Assembly (NCBI RefSeq): GCF_007004725.1
Contig: NZ_ML660165.1
Span: 496,001-560,000 of the forward strand
Direction of reading: 5' to 3'
DNA from: Aliikangiella coralliicola
Lineage (GTDB): Bacteria > Pseudomonadota > Gammaproteobacteria > Enterobacterales > Kangiellaceae
DNA: 64,000 nt
Shown here piece by piece: positions 1-8,433 of this stretch (positions are counted from its first letter, which is position 1; each line of letters starts with the position of its first letter). Below the pieces are notes generated by a model, which was not told the origin of the DNA, did no database searches, and saw only the letters and a program-made list of their open reading frames with translations. The position numbers were made by a program, and so were the translations under genes.

Positions 1-774
1 ATTCTTTGCTTGTGACTGTGCAATTTCGTTGCTGTGATGGACTGGAATATGATCCTCTCCGCCAACATGGATATCGAACAGCTCACCCAGGTATTTTTCT
101 GCCATTGCCGAGCACTCAATATGCCAGCCGGGAAATCCTTTTCCCCAAGGGCTTTCCCACTCCATCTGCCGCGCGGTCTTACCGCTGAATTTCCACAATG
201 CAAAATCGGTTATATTGAGTTTATCTGCAATATCAATTCTAGCCCCCGCTTTAAGTCCTTTCACATCAAGCCGCGCCAAGTGACCATAATCTTCTAACTT
301 CGAGGTATCAAAATAAATTCCATCATTGGTCTTATAGGAAAACCCCTTTTCCTCTATTACTTTAATAAATTCAATCTGCTCACTAATGTGCTCCGTCGCT
401 CGGCATACAATCGTTGGTATCTGAATATTCAGCTGATGCATATCCTCGAAAAAATGCGCTTCATATTTTTTGGCAATTTCCCACGCCGATAAATTTTGAA
501 GACGCGCACCTTTTTCCATTTTGTCTTCACCAGTATCGCCATCGGAAACTAAATGCCCAACATCAGTGATGTTCATAACATGTTTCACAGAATACCCATT
601 GAACGACAGAACTCGCTTAAGCGTATCGACAAACAGATAGGTTCTCAGGTTACCGATATGCGCGTAGTCATAAACCGTCGGCCCACATGAATAAAGGCCA
701 ACCTCTGAAAGATTGACAGGGTCAAAAGACACAACCTCTCGACGATAGGTATCAAATAAATTAAGTTCCATCAT
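1..774 (-). CDS. cysS: Cysteine--tRNA ligase (CysRS), 5' part only; continues past the left edge
   Basis: This is the first 258 codons of cysteinyl-tRNA synthetase; the gene runs off the left end of the window and has no stop here. CysRS charges tRNA-Cys with cysteine in the cytoplasm. Visible class I signatures are Y-S-C-G-P-T-V-Y (the zinc-binding Cys region), the HIGH motif as A-H-I-G-N at about residues 38-42, W-H-I-E-C-S-A-M-A, and H-V-G-G-E-D-H-x-P-H-H-x-N-E-I-A-Q-S near the visible end. Two ATGs lie in tandem (774 and 771); GGGAGA just upstream supports either. The gene is preceded by a terminator-like hairpin and a short Cys-rich open frame on the same strand, suggesting transcription attenuation. 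Identity is secure; the C-terminal KMSKS region is outside the window. Confidence 0.97.
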   Translation of the reverse strand, partial: MMELNLFDTYRREVVSFDPVNLSEVGLYSCGPTVYDYAHIGNLRTYLFVDTLKRVLSFNGYSVKHVMNITDVGHLVSDGDTGEDKMEKGARLQNLSAWEIAKKYEAHFFEDMHQLNIQIPTIVCRATEHISEQIEFIKVIEEKGFSYKTNDGIYFDTSKLEDYGHLARLDVKGLKAGARIDIADKLNITDFALWKFSGKTARQMEWESPWGKGFPGWHIECSAMAEKYLGELFDIHVGGEDHIPVHHSNEIAQSQAKN

Positions 775-846
775 ATTCTCCCGTTTTTAACTTTTTAAAA
801 TATCTTCTGAGCTTTCACAAAAGCACCGATAGCTAAATCCAGGCAT

Positions 847-880
847 AAAAAAAGGCCACAGATTTAATCGGCGGCCTTTT
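847..880 (-). terminator. Attenuator-type intrinsic terminator in the cysS leader
   Basis: On the minus strand an 8-bp stem AAAAGGCC (880-873) pairs with GGCCTTTT (857-850) around a 15-nt loop and runs into seven T residues (853-847). It sits only about 75 nt upstream of the cysS start codon on the same strand and about 13 nt after the stop of a Cys-rich mini-ORF, so its natural role is to stop leader transcripts before cysS. I see no larger gene upstream on this strand that would need a terminator here. Confidence 0.75.
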
Positions 881-892
881 GTTGAATATTGA

Positions 893-934
893 CTATTTAC
901 AATATCGTTCACACGAAAACATGCCGCAACTCAT
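893..934 (-). CDS. Putative cysteine leader peptide (13 aa) of the cysS attenuator
   Basis: The frame reads M-S-C-G-M-F-S-C-E-R-Y-C-K-stop: three Cys codons (TGC, TGT, TGT) in 13, ending 13 nt before the attenuator stem and followed by cysS. By analogy with leader-peptide attenuators (his, leu, ilv, pheST), ribosome stalling when Cys-tRNA is scarce would change leader folding and allow readthrough. The GCGGC inside the leader (927-923) is complementary to GCCGC overlapping the 5' terminator arm (875-871), a possible antiterminator or competing pairing. The Shine-Dalgarno is poor. A five-codon frame starting at 947 ends in an ATGA overlap with this start, so coupled initiation is possible. The function is inferred from composition and position. 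Confidence 0.6.
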   Translation of the reverse strand: MSCGMFSCERYCK

Positions 935-960
935 CGCGACAACAGCATGTGTTTTGAATA

Positions 961-1247
961 AATAGTTTAGTTTTTAGATAAATCATTTTTATCGTTTCCG
1001 TTTTCATGGTTTGAGAATATACCAATATCTACCAATAGTTCAAGCTTTAAAATAATATTGCTATCTCGACGAAATTTACACTGTGAATGTCCTCTTTTTA
1101 CTACTTTTAGTCTCACAATTACTACCGATAAAAAGCTGAAAATCGCTATCTTGTTATCGATTGCCAAGGCAATCAAATGATGGCAGCCACCCAAAATAAA
1201 CAACATCGTTAATCAGGTTGCCAATTGCCAGTAAGTGAAAATTTGTT
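961..1247. other. Intergenic region between the cysS leader and the next gene
   Basis: AT-rich spacer that must carry the divergent promoters of the cysS leader (minus) and the secreted-protein gene (plus). I see no convincing -35/-10 pair, RNA or repeat. An open frame on the minus strand at 967-1206 has no recognisable family or ribosome-binding site and is not called. Confidence 0.4.
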
Positions 1248-1261
1248 AAGAGGAAGAATGA

Positions 1262-2395
1262 ATGATTAAAAAAAAGTTGATGCGTAGTTTGCTCGCAGTG
1301 TGCGCAATAGGGTCAGCACAATTCAGTTGGGCTGAAGATCTAACTGGTAAATATTTTGTCAATGCGGCGGCTCACACAACAGAGCTCAACGGGCAAATCC
1401 ATAACTACCTGTCGCTAGGCTATTACCACTTTACCTCGCCGACAGAACTAACTTATACCTACTATGCTTTCGTGCCTAGTAACAACCGTAATGGCCTTCA
1501 GACCAGTTACAAACATCCCAATATGACGATGGATTACAATACCCATTTAAGTGGTCAATGTAAGCCAAAGCAAGAAATATGGCATGGGCCTAAGGGAAAT
1601 TTGAATATTCCATATATCTCCGATAAACGAGGTGATATTCGAATTCCACAGTATGATGAAAAAAGGGTTTACCCAGGCCAGTCTTATAACTATGACGGTA
1701 ATAACCTAACGGTCACTATCGGTAACGTAAAATACTCATGGACCTTAAAAGACTCGTATAGAGGGCGATGGGGAATCGACGGAACAGTCACTAATGCGAC
1801 CACTGGTGGAAAGCAAATTGGCGAACACTTCTATAAAAAGACAGTGGCCCACGGCTATCTTTCTGAAGATATTACTGCTGCCCCAACACTCAATTGGCAA
1901 AACCATTTAGTTCAGGGACATCAAGGTAACAGCGCTAGCGGTTACAGCGGTGCTAAGATTTCTAACCTTGACGATGACTATGCAACGGAATGGTTGAACT
2001 ATACAGCCACTGAAGCCAAATTTCATCCGAGGGTGTTTCAAAATAGCGACAGCACTTTAGTACCGGCGCAACCGAATGTATTCGGCTATACCTACTTCCA
2101 ACAAAATCAGGATTATTATATTCAGACCTCATATGTTCTGAATCATGAACCAAGCCTGCCAACATTGGTGTACGAAAATGAAGGCCACATCTACTGGGAT
2201 CGAGTAAGAAATACAATACCTAGCACACTAAGAGATTGTTGGGACTGGGCCGACACCCAAGTTACTCAAGGACACGCGTCTATGTTATTAGGCGCTTGGG
2301 ACGGTTCTAAAGTGACTAATTGGGTCCGCATTGAAGCAGCGCGTAGTGGAGATTATCCTTACCTGGCGATCAGTTATCTTGATGCTAATCCGTAA
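1262..2395 (+). CDS. Secreted protein of unknown function (377 aa)
   Basis: I do not recognise the family. The N-terminus is a typical Sec signal peptide: M-I-K-K-K, a hydrophobic segment to about residue 20, and a likely signal peptidase I site at S-W-A/E-D near residues 23-25. The mature part is rich in Tyr, Asn, Thr and Trp with few Cys, has no membrane span and looks mostly beta-stranded. A purine-rich ribosome-binding site (AAGAGGAAG) lies about 8 nt before the ATG. The gene stands alone, followed by a strong hairpin at 2442, and faces the convergent deacylase gene. An extracellular or periplasmic role is the most that can be said. Confidence 0.8.
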   Translation: MIKKKLMRSLLAVCAIGSAQFSWAEDLTGKYFVNAAAHTTELNGQIHNYLSLGYYHFTSPTELTYTYYAFVPSNNRNGLQTSYKHPNMTMDYNTHLSGQCKPKQEIWHGPKGNLNIPYISDKRGDIRIPQYDEKRVYPGQSYNYDGNNLTVTIGNVKYSWTLKDSYRGRWGIDGTVTNATTGGKQIGEHFYKKTVAHGYLSEDITAAPTLNWQNHLVQGHQGNSASGYSGAKISNLDDDYATEWLNYTATEAKFHPRVFQNSDSTLVPAQPNVFGYTYFQQNQDYYIQTSYVLNHEPSLPTLVYENEGHIYWDRVRNTIPSTLRDCWDWADTQVTQGHASMLLGAWDGSKVTNWVRIEAARSGDYPYLAISYLDANP

Positions 2396-2441
2396 CTGGA
2401 AATAATGATTCAAAATCAATAATTGATAAAAGCAAAACCCA

Positions 2442-2467
2442 AACGCCGGATAAATCTATCCGGCGTT
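2442..2467. terminator. Bidirectional hairpin terminator between convergent genes
   Basis: A perfect 11-bp inverted repeat, AACGCCGGATA (2442-2452) and TATCCGGCGTT (2457-2467), encloses a 4-nt loop. It lies between two converging genes. The T-tract is modest in both directions (TTAATT on plus, TTTGGGTTTT on minus). Confidence 0.75.
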
Positions 2468-2511
2468 AATTAAAGTATCATAAAAACCATTATTTCAACT
2501 TAACAACGTGC

Positions 2512-4059
2512 CTATTGGAGAACAACTCCCGCTAGCTCACCGGTATTTTCTCCCTTTGATATAACCAGTGTTCCATTAACCAGCTGAAAAACAACTCCCG
2601 TCGATAGTTGATTCCAATTCGAAAAATTGGCTTGTGGTAAAAAGTTTGCAAAATCGAGTACATTAATGTCTGCGTAGTAGCCAACTCGAATACGTCCCCG
2701 CTCCTTAATTCCGAATATGTCAGCGGTTTTTCCAGAGCTTCGGTGAATAAAAGTTTGAGGAGATATCAGTTTCTTTTTAACAACATATTCCTGATATTTT
2801 TTAGGAAAACTCGCGTACTTTCTAGGATGTCCGTCGGTTCCATCGGACGAAGAAACCACCCAGGGTTGAACCATAAAGTTATTTATATCCTCACTGGACA
2901 TATTAAATGAAGCCACTCTGACATCTTCAACTTGAACCATTTTTATTGCAGTATCAACTGCTGAAAGATTTTCGTTTAAAGCAATTTCTTCCAAAGTTTT
3001 ACCTAACCAACTTTCATTTTTTGATGCTGTCACTAACAGTGCTTTAGGACCGCCTCTCCGGCGAATATTTTCCTTAACTTCTAGTTTTATTTTCGACAAC
3101 AAAGTCTTGTTGTTTAATCGCTCGGTAAATGCCTGTTTCGAGTCAGCCATTACCCAAGCAGGAATAACCGCACTGTGTAAAAAAGTACCGGATGCTTGCC
3201 AGGGATATTGGTCGGCGGTAATGACGATGCCCTCGCTTCTCGCTTTGTTAATCAACTGAATGGCTTGTTCACTTTGTCCCCAAACATCAACCCCCAGTGC
3301 TTTAATGTGAGCAATATGCGCCTTAATCTTGGCTTCTTTTGCAATCTGAATCACTTCCTTAACGGCATTTAAAAAGCCGATATTAAAAGTACTTTCGTCT
3401 CTAATATGAGAATCATAAACCCCACCATAGTTAGCCGCGACTTTCGCTAACGCGCTCACTTCATCAGTTTTCGAATAACTACCGGGAACATAATACAGAC
3501 CGGTAGAAAAACCGAGCGCACCGTTTTCCATTGATGATGCAATCAGCGACTTCATTTGCTCTAACTGGGTTTCGTTGGGTGCAGCGTTGGAAATTCCCAT
3601 GACCTTTTTTCTCACTGCGCCGTGGCCAACAAGTAGCCCGACGTTAGTACCAATACCTTGTGCTTGCATGCGTTTTTTTAATTGCAAGATATCCGGTGTT
3701 CCATCGCCATCATTACCGTTAATAACCGTGGTCACACCCTGTGTCAGATAGTTAAAGTTTTGCTTATGGTCGTTATCAAGTAGCTCCTGTAATGAATGGG
3801 TATGAGGATCAATAAACCCTGGTGTCACAACTTTGCCTTTAGCATCAATCGTCTTTAGGGCTTTAACGGAACTTCCTGCCTGACCGACAAAACAGATTTT
3901 CTTACCACACACCGCAACATCCTGTATTTCACCTGGCAAATCGTCTCCGCTGTAAACCAACCCGGATGTAATCAGTATGTCCGCCTGAATTATCGCTTTA
4001 TCTTTAGCGCACGCGGTTAGTATGAGAGTGAAGGTTAAAACTAAAATTCGTAGAATCAT
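2512..4059 (-). CDS. Lipoprotein N-acyl-D-amino-acid deacylase (D-aminoacylase family)
   Basis: A 515-aa metal-dependent amidohydrolase that should release D-amino acids from N-acyl-D-amino acids. It has a lipoprotein signal with lipobox L-T-A-C (Cys17), so it acts outside the cytoplasm. Family signatures are the P-H-T-H metal motif (His86, His88), G-A-L-G-F-S-T-G-L-Y-Y near 180-190, S-H-I-R-D-E (His218), A-H-I-K (His251) and S-S-D-G-T-D-G-H-P-R towards the C-terminus. The family motif G-N-C-G, whose Cys binds zinc in characterised D-aminoacylases, reads G-N-D-G here (Asp117), so the metal site may differ. It overlaps the upstream carboxypeptidase gene by 4 nt, implying an operon. The dgc context fits peptidoglycan-derived D-amino acid scavenging. 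The exact acyl substrate is unknown. Confidence 0.9.
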   Translation of the reverse strand: MILRILVLTFTLILTACAKDKAIIQADILITSGLVYSGDDLPGEIQDVAVCGKKICFVGQAGSSVKALKTIDAKGKVVTPGFIDPHTHSLQELLDNDHKQNFNYLTQGVTTVINGNDGDGTPDILQLKKRMQAQGIGTNVGLLVGHGAVRKKVMGISNAAPNETQLEQMKSLIASSMENGALGFSTGLYYVPGSYSKTDEVSALAKVAANYGGVYDSHIRDESTFNIGFLNAVKEVIQIAKEAKIKAHIAHIKALGVDVWGQSEQAIQLINKARSEGIVITADQYPWQASGTFLHSAVIPAWVMADSKQAFTERLNNKTLLSKIKLEVKENIRRRGGPKALLVTASKNESWLGKTLEEIALNENLSAVDTAIKMVQVEDVRVASFNMSSEDINNFMVQPWVVSSSDGTDGHPRKYASFPKKYQEYVVKKKLISPQTFIHRSSGKTADIFGIKERGRIRVGYYADINVLDFANFLPQANFSNWNQLSTGVVFQLVNGTLVISKGENTGELAGVVLQ

Positions 4060-5216
4060 TTTTTATTTTTCGGCTGATAAAATTTTTCTTTGGGCGTATC
4101 CAGCAATTTTTTCATAAACAACTGTGCGGCGTTTTTAGCAATGGAAATAATTTTCTTTCTATCGGTATTATCACCCATTTCATAAGTAATTGCCTGAACA
4201 CCATAGGTATCGGCAATGTATTGCTTGAAAACTCCTTTTGACGGATTGTTACCGGGTTTGATTATCACCTTAAAATCAGGCATCTCCGCTTCCAGTTGAT
4301 TAAGCCAATCCTCAACTAACATCGGTGGTTGAATTCCATAGTCGGTCGGCATGGTATAAAAAATATCTTTGCTGGTAGAATGAAAATCCATAGCAAAAAC
4401 GATCTTTCCGCCATTAGCGACAATGTTCTGGAGTTTTTGGTGGACCAATTTCGTTTCTTGTTGTTTAAACTTATTCCAGTCTCGATTGAGATCAACACCT
4501 TTTGCGTTATGCCGCCAATTGCCGTGCTCAACGCCGTCAGGATTAAGATTAGGAACAATCAATACATTAAACCGCTTGCGAAATTTTTCGCCAACACTTT
4601 GGTCAAGTAAAAGTGTCTGTGTAAATGGAAATAGCGCAAGCGCACCGGTTATCTCCGGTGGATGCATTCTTCCGGTGATAACAACCCATTCATTCGACGG
4701 TGATAAGCTTTCTAACTGATAAATCGGCCTGTTTTCTGTCGAATTTCCCAATACCGACATTGTATAGTTTGAATTTTGACTAAGCTGTTTCAACCACGAC
4801 TGATAATGTTGGTTAGTAATAATTTCCTGTCCCGCCACCCATATTGGTTTCTGATCAACTTTTAAGCTAAAGGTTAGTCGCTTATTCTTGAGTCGATGAG
4901 GAATAGCAGCCCACCTTAAGCCATCACGACTAATTTTTGGCAGATAACGATGTTTACCGTTAACGAATTCAATCGCAATACGAATTTTCCGTTCGTCTTT
5001 TGCCGAAACCTTAAAAGCGTACCATGGACTATCATTGATAGGATGATTCTCCGGTTTAATGGTAAGTAAGAAACTATTGTCACCACGCTGAGTACACTCA
5101 CTTAATCTTGCGGCACTAAAGCTTGCATCAAAAACAACGTTAGAAAAGTCACAAGCTAAACTACCCGACGTGCAACCCAACAAAAGAAAAATTAAAAAGA
5201 ATTTTTTAATAAACAC
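4056..5216 (-). CDS. Exported M14-family zinc carboxypeptidase
   Basis: A 386-aa M14 metallopeptidase with a signal peptide (residues 1 to about 21; the L-L-G-C and S-L-A-C stretches make lipidation possible), an N-terminal beta domain at about 23-130 like that of cytosolic-carboxypeptidase (M14D) relatives, and a catalytic domain from about 150. Zinc ligands are H-P-P-E (His185, Glu188) and D-F-H-S (His279); substrate-binding L-N-R is Arg245 and the catalytic Glu is Glu346 in T-Y-E-M-G-D. M14 enzymes trim C-terminal residues, and some cleave gamma-D-Glu-diaminopimelate bonds in peptidoglycan stems; that specificity here is inferred from neighbours. The start is GTG, with no better in-frame ATG. 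It overlaps the deacylase gene by 4 nt. A terminator separates it from the TonB-dependent receptor upstream. Confidence 0.92.
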   Translation of the reverse strand: MFIKKFFLIFLLLGCTSGSLACDFSNVVFDASFSAARLSECTQRGDNSFLLTIKPENHPINDSPWYAFKVSAKDERKIRIAIEFVNGKHRYLPKISRDGLRWAAIPHRLKNKRLTFSLKVDQKPIWVAGQEIITNQHYQSWLKQLSQNSNYTMSVLGNSTENRPIYQLESLSPSNEWVVITGRMHPPEITGALALFPFTQTLLLDQSVGEKFRKRFNVLIVPNLNPDGVEHGNWRHNAKGVDLNRDWNKFKQQETKLVHQKLQNIVANGGKIVFAMDFHSTSKDIFYTMPTDYGIQPPMLVEDWLNQLEAEMPDFKVIIKPGNNPSKGVFKQYIADTYGVQAITYEMGDNTDRKKIISIAKNAAQLFMKKLLDTPKEKFYQPKNKK

Positions 5217-5255
5217 GATATTTGTGTCTCTCTATGAATTGAAATAGTTATCAAC

Positions 5256-5278
5256 AAAAAAAGGCTCTTACGAGCCTT
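5256..5278 (-). terminator. Terminator of the TonB-dependent receptor gene
   Basis: On the minus strand AAGGCTC and GAGCCTT form a 7-bp stem with a 4-nt loop, followed by seven T residues. It lies just after the receptor stop and before the carboxypeptidase start, so the downstream two-gene operon needs readthrough or its own promoter. Confidence 0.85.
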
Positions 5279-5341
5279 AACGCGCGAAGCACTTCCTTGT
5301 GAGAGGTACAAACCTACAGACCAGACTCAAACAGAGCCGAA

Positions 5342-8221
5342 CTAAAACTCTTTACTATAGGTTACGTAAAAATATCGACCACGATTAGAGTGTAAAGATC
5401 CGAAATAACCATGAGCCAATTCATCGGCTAGCGGTGGATCGTTATCTTCAATATTACGTACCCCCACTCTCACCCGGCTATCTTTCATAAAATTATCGCC
5501 TTGGAACCGGTAATCTGCATAAACATTAATTCGATTGAAACTATCAACAGGTAAGGTTATAACCTCTCCATCAACAGTTGCGGTGGTGCTAGTGTCAGTT
5601 ACTTCGCTCACGTAATTAGAATTAATTCCAGCGCCCCATTGATCGTATTTCCAGTTCAATGAAATTCTGGCTCGCAACTCAGGACGACCATTTTGCTCAA
5701 TTAAATCACCCGCACCGGCAACGGTTCGATCTGCTGGAACTGCCGGGTTGCCTGCTTCTTGTGCAGCGATCAACATCGCAGAAATCGGGTCGGCTTCCTG
5801 ATCAAATTTTGTTAGCTTGGCAGCATTTAACGTCAAGCCCCATTCACCAAATGAAGTTTCCCAATCATAGGCAACACTGAAATCAATACCTTCAATATTT
5901 CTGATGCCGAGGTTTAGATAATCGTTATTAATTTGAATGACTTCATTCGTCGTTGCATCACGGACAACTGCTGGATTACTACTTCCCTGACTTCTTAACA
6001 GAGAATCATAAAGCAAATGAGACGAACCAGCTAAAATACCAACCAAATCTTCTTGTTCAATTTTCCACGAATCAACTGTGATAGTTAAATCGTCTAACGG
6101 CTGCAACACTATACCAAACGAAGTATTGGTATCATCTTCAGGTTCCAGATCGGTTGTTCCACTTCTCACATCAACAATACCATAAGTGCTATCAAGCACC
6201 GGATCATATAAGCTGTTAGAACGAGGCACACCTTCCGCAGTTACCTGTGGCAAACCAGGTGCACGGAACCCACCAGCATACGAAGCTCTTAAACTAATCC
6301 ATTCAGCAGGTTCATAGAAAAACGCAACTTTCGGTTTTAATGCATCACCGACGTCGGAGAATTTCTCATAGCGAGCCGCCAGCTGAACTTCTGCGTATTG
6401 AGTGCCGGAATCCAATAAAGGCACCAGGAATTCGACGTAAGCGGAAGTCACATCACGGCTACCTTTTGAATCGGGTGTTGGACTACTTCCCCAGACATCA
6501 CTGCCAGAAAGTTCAACACCCGATATCTGATCGACAAATGGCGTGCTGCCATCTAGCAAATCGTCTCGGTCATCTTCGAATGTTTCATGGCGAAACTCTA
6601 CGCCTAAAGCAACGCCGATTTCACCGGTTGGAATACTCCAGATAGCGTCGTTACTGGTTTTAAAATCAATTTGAGACAAACTGGTTTCAGAGTCTCTGCG
6701 AACATCAACCAAAAAGGGTGTCATCACACTTTGCGGATTTAAAGTATTATCGGCAGTGTTCGGATTATTAATATCGGCACCGTTAAAAATATTATAGGCT
6801 ACGTTCGGATCCGTGCTATTAACTGCCGCTTGAAATGCACTGGCTCGAATTCGGTTACGCGCTAAATCATTGGTTTCCGCTTCAGTATGAAAAATAGCGC
6901 TTTCCCAATCCCATTCACCCCAGCTACCACTCATACCCCCGAGTATTCGAAAGCTGGTATCCTCAACTTCAATATCTCTTAAACCTGTATCAACCGGTCG
7001 GTAACGGCGCAGCGAAACTTGTTCGCCGAATGGGTTAAAGGCAGCATTAGCAGCAATTTGAAATCGTTGCGCTGTCAGGTTGTGAGTTTGTTCTCTGATG
7101 CGATTGGCGGTTGCGTTATAAAAAATAGCTTCAGCAAAAAATTCTTTATTGCCGCCCAGATCATGTGTCAGATAAGTATAAAAATTTAACCGGTCAACAT
7201 CAGAAGTCATTGAACGTATTGCGCCGCGATCATATCTCAGGTCTCTCGACAAGCTACCGCTATCGGCACAAATTCCATTACCAAGATCTTGCACACAACC
7301 AGACATGGTATCGGGTTGAATATGAAAAGTGCCTAAAGTGGCGGAACTAAATTCCCCCCAGGGTGTTGAAGTACTTCGGTTATCGAGTTGCGTATCACCA
7401 ACAAAAGCTTCTGGCAATCCGGGATATTCTCTCAAATCGTGACTGGCTGAATAGGGACGTTCGGTTGCTTGCATGCCGTTTCGATCATAATAACTAAATG
7501 AAGCGGTAACATGAGTACGTCCTTCATTTAAATCAAAACCGGTAAGATAGTTGAAAGTCATTTCATCTAATGATGTGCCCTCAGATCCACCATAGGTCAG
7601 ACTGATTTTTGAACCATCATAATCGTCATCAAGTTGATAATTGATAACCCCGGCAACAGCATCAGAACCATAAATTGCGGCAGCACCGTCTCTCAATACT
7701 TGTAAACTTCGTAAACCGGCCACCGGCAAAGTGTTAGCATTTACCGTAGAAACTGGAACAAAGTTTTCCGACTGAGTTCCCGGATGGGTCACCAGTCTGC
7801 GACCATTCAACAAAGTTAAAGTGTTGCCAGTTCCCACGCCTCTCAAGTTAATTGAGGCCACATCACCACGCGCATCGTTAACACCACCGTTGCCGGTTTC
7901 GGCGCCAAATGCAATTTCTCCGACCTGAGGAATCGTTCTTAACAGTTCATCACCAGTTATCGCTGCAGAATCTTTAATATCTTCTGCAGAAATAGTGGTT
8001 ACCGGCAAAGTACCGATATCAGTCGCCCGTTTAATATGCGAACCGATAATCGTCACAACCGGTGCTGAATCTTCTTGCTCCTCATCAGCTTGCTGCTCTT
8101 CCGCAGCCATTGCCTGGCAAGACAATCCCGCAGCAACTGCGAGAGAAACAAGTTTGTAACTGAAAGGCCCTATAGATTGCTTCTCTTTCACAGATGAAGA
8201 CTTCTTAACCGATAATTTCAT
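5342..8221 (-). CDS. TonB-dependent outer-membrane receptor
   Basis: A 959-aa receptor importing a large or scarce substrate across the outer membrane with TonB energy. The N-terminus has a long basic region and signal peptide ending near A-M-A-A-E. A TonB-box-like stretch (P-V-V-T-I-I-G-S) at about residues 54-61 precedes the plug domain: I-K-D-S-A, R-T-I-P-Q-V, I-N-L-R-G-V-G, L-L-N-G-R-R, V-L-R-D-G-A-A-A-I-Y-G-S-D-A-V-A-G-V-I. The remainder is a 22-strand barrel ending in aromatic F, as outer-membrane proteins do. It belongs to the large peptide/carbohydrate receptor group; specificity cannot be read from sequence. Its gene is divergent from the NhaC-type gene across a predicted LysR box, and downstream genes encode D-amino-acid enzymes, so muropeptides or D-amino-acid peptides are the likely cargo. 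Confidence 0.95.
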   Translation of the reverse strand: MKLSVKKSSSVKEKQSIGPFSYKLVSLAVAAGLSCQAMAAEEQQADEEQEDSAPVVTIIGSHIKRATDIGTLPVTTISAEDIKDSAAITGDELLRTIPQVGEIAFGAETGNGGVNDARGDVASINLRGVGTGNTLTLLNGRRLVTHPGTQSENFVPVSTVNANTLPVAGLRSLQVLRDGAAAIYGSDAVAGVINYQLDDDYDGSKISLTYGGSEGTSLDEMTFNYLTGFDLNEGRTHVTASFSYYDRNGMQATERPYSASHDLREYPGLPEAFVGDTQLDNRSTSTPWGEFSSATLGTFHIQPDTMSGCVQDLGNGICADSGSLSRDLRYDRGAIRSMTSDVDRLNFYTYLTHDLGGNKEFFAEAIFYNATANRIREQTHNLTAQRFQIAANAAFNPFGEQVSLRRYRPVDTGLRDIEVEDTSFRILGGMSGSWGEWDWESAIFHTEAETNDLARNRIRASAFQAAVNSTDPNVAYNIFNGADINNPNTADNTLNPQSVMTPFLVDVRRDSETSLSQIDFKTSNDAIWSIPTGEIGVALGVEFRHETFEDDRDDLLDGSTPFVDQISGVELSGSDVWGSSPTPDSKGSRDVTSAYVEFLVPLLDSGTQYAEVQLAARYEKFSDVGDALKPKVAFFYEPAEWISLRASYAGGFRAPGLPQVTAEGVPRSNSLYDPVLDSTYGIVDVRSGTTDLEPEDDTNTSFGIVLQPLDDLTITVDSWKIEQEDLVGILAGSSHLLYDSLLRSQGSSNPAVVRDATTNEVIQINNDYLNLGIRNIEGIDFSVAYDWETSFGEWGLTLNAAKLTKFDQEADPISAMLIAAQEAGNPAVPADRTVAGAGDLIEQNGRPELRARISLNWKYDQWGAGINSNYVSEVTDTSTTATVDGEVITLPVDSFNRINVYADYRFQGDNFMKDSRVRVGVRNIEDNDPPLADELAHGYFGSLHSNRGRYFYVTYSKEF

Positions 8222-8299
8222 TTGTTATCCTCAGGTTTTTATTCTGAAATTAGAATGCAAAATATGCTTCTTCTAGTCAATTTAGAGTTCATCGGCAAC

Positions 8300-8318
8300 C
8301 CATAACCTGAGGTTATGG
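8300..8318. promoter_or_regulatory. Predicted LysR-type (DgcR) operator in the receptor/antiporter divergent promoter
   Basis: CCATAACCTGAGGTTATGG is a perfect palindrome with 9-bp arms around one G and contains the LysR-type T-N11-A pattern. A 14/17 match (CATAGACTAAGGTTATG) lies before dgcN at 11309. The centre is about 44 bp upstream of a TATAAT at 8353-8358, about -56 from the expected start, where LysR activators bind. Binding by the neighbouring LysR protein is inferred. Confidence 0.65.
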
Positions 8319-8352
8319 ACTAAATGCGTAAAATAGAGAGACAGTAGAATTT

Positions 8353-8358
8353 TATAAT
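8353..8358 (+). promoter_or_regulatory. Likely -10 element of the NhaC-type antiporter gene
   Basis: A perfect TATAAT, 75 bp before the start codon. No good -35 is present at the proper distance (AAAATA), as expected for a promoter that needs an activator bound at 8300-8318. Confidence 0.5.
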
Positions 8359-8433
8359 GATAGTTTAAATCCTGAGAACTGTTGGCATAACTAAAACAAC
8401 AATAACCTTAGACACGTTGCGAGAATAAAAAAC

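Noticed and set aside
967-1206. 79-codon open frame on the minus strand upstream of the cysS leader
   Set aside because: No ribosome-binding site, no recognisable family, and it lies in the promoter region of divergent genes. Looks like chance in AT-rich DNA.
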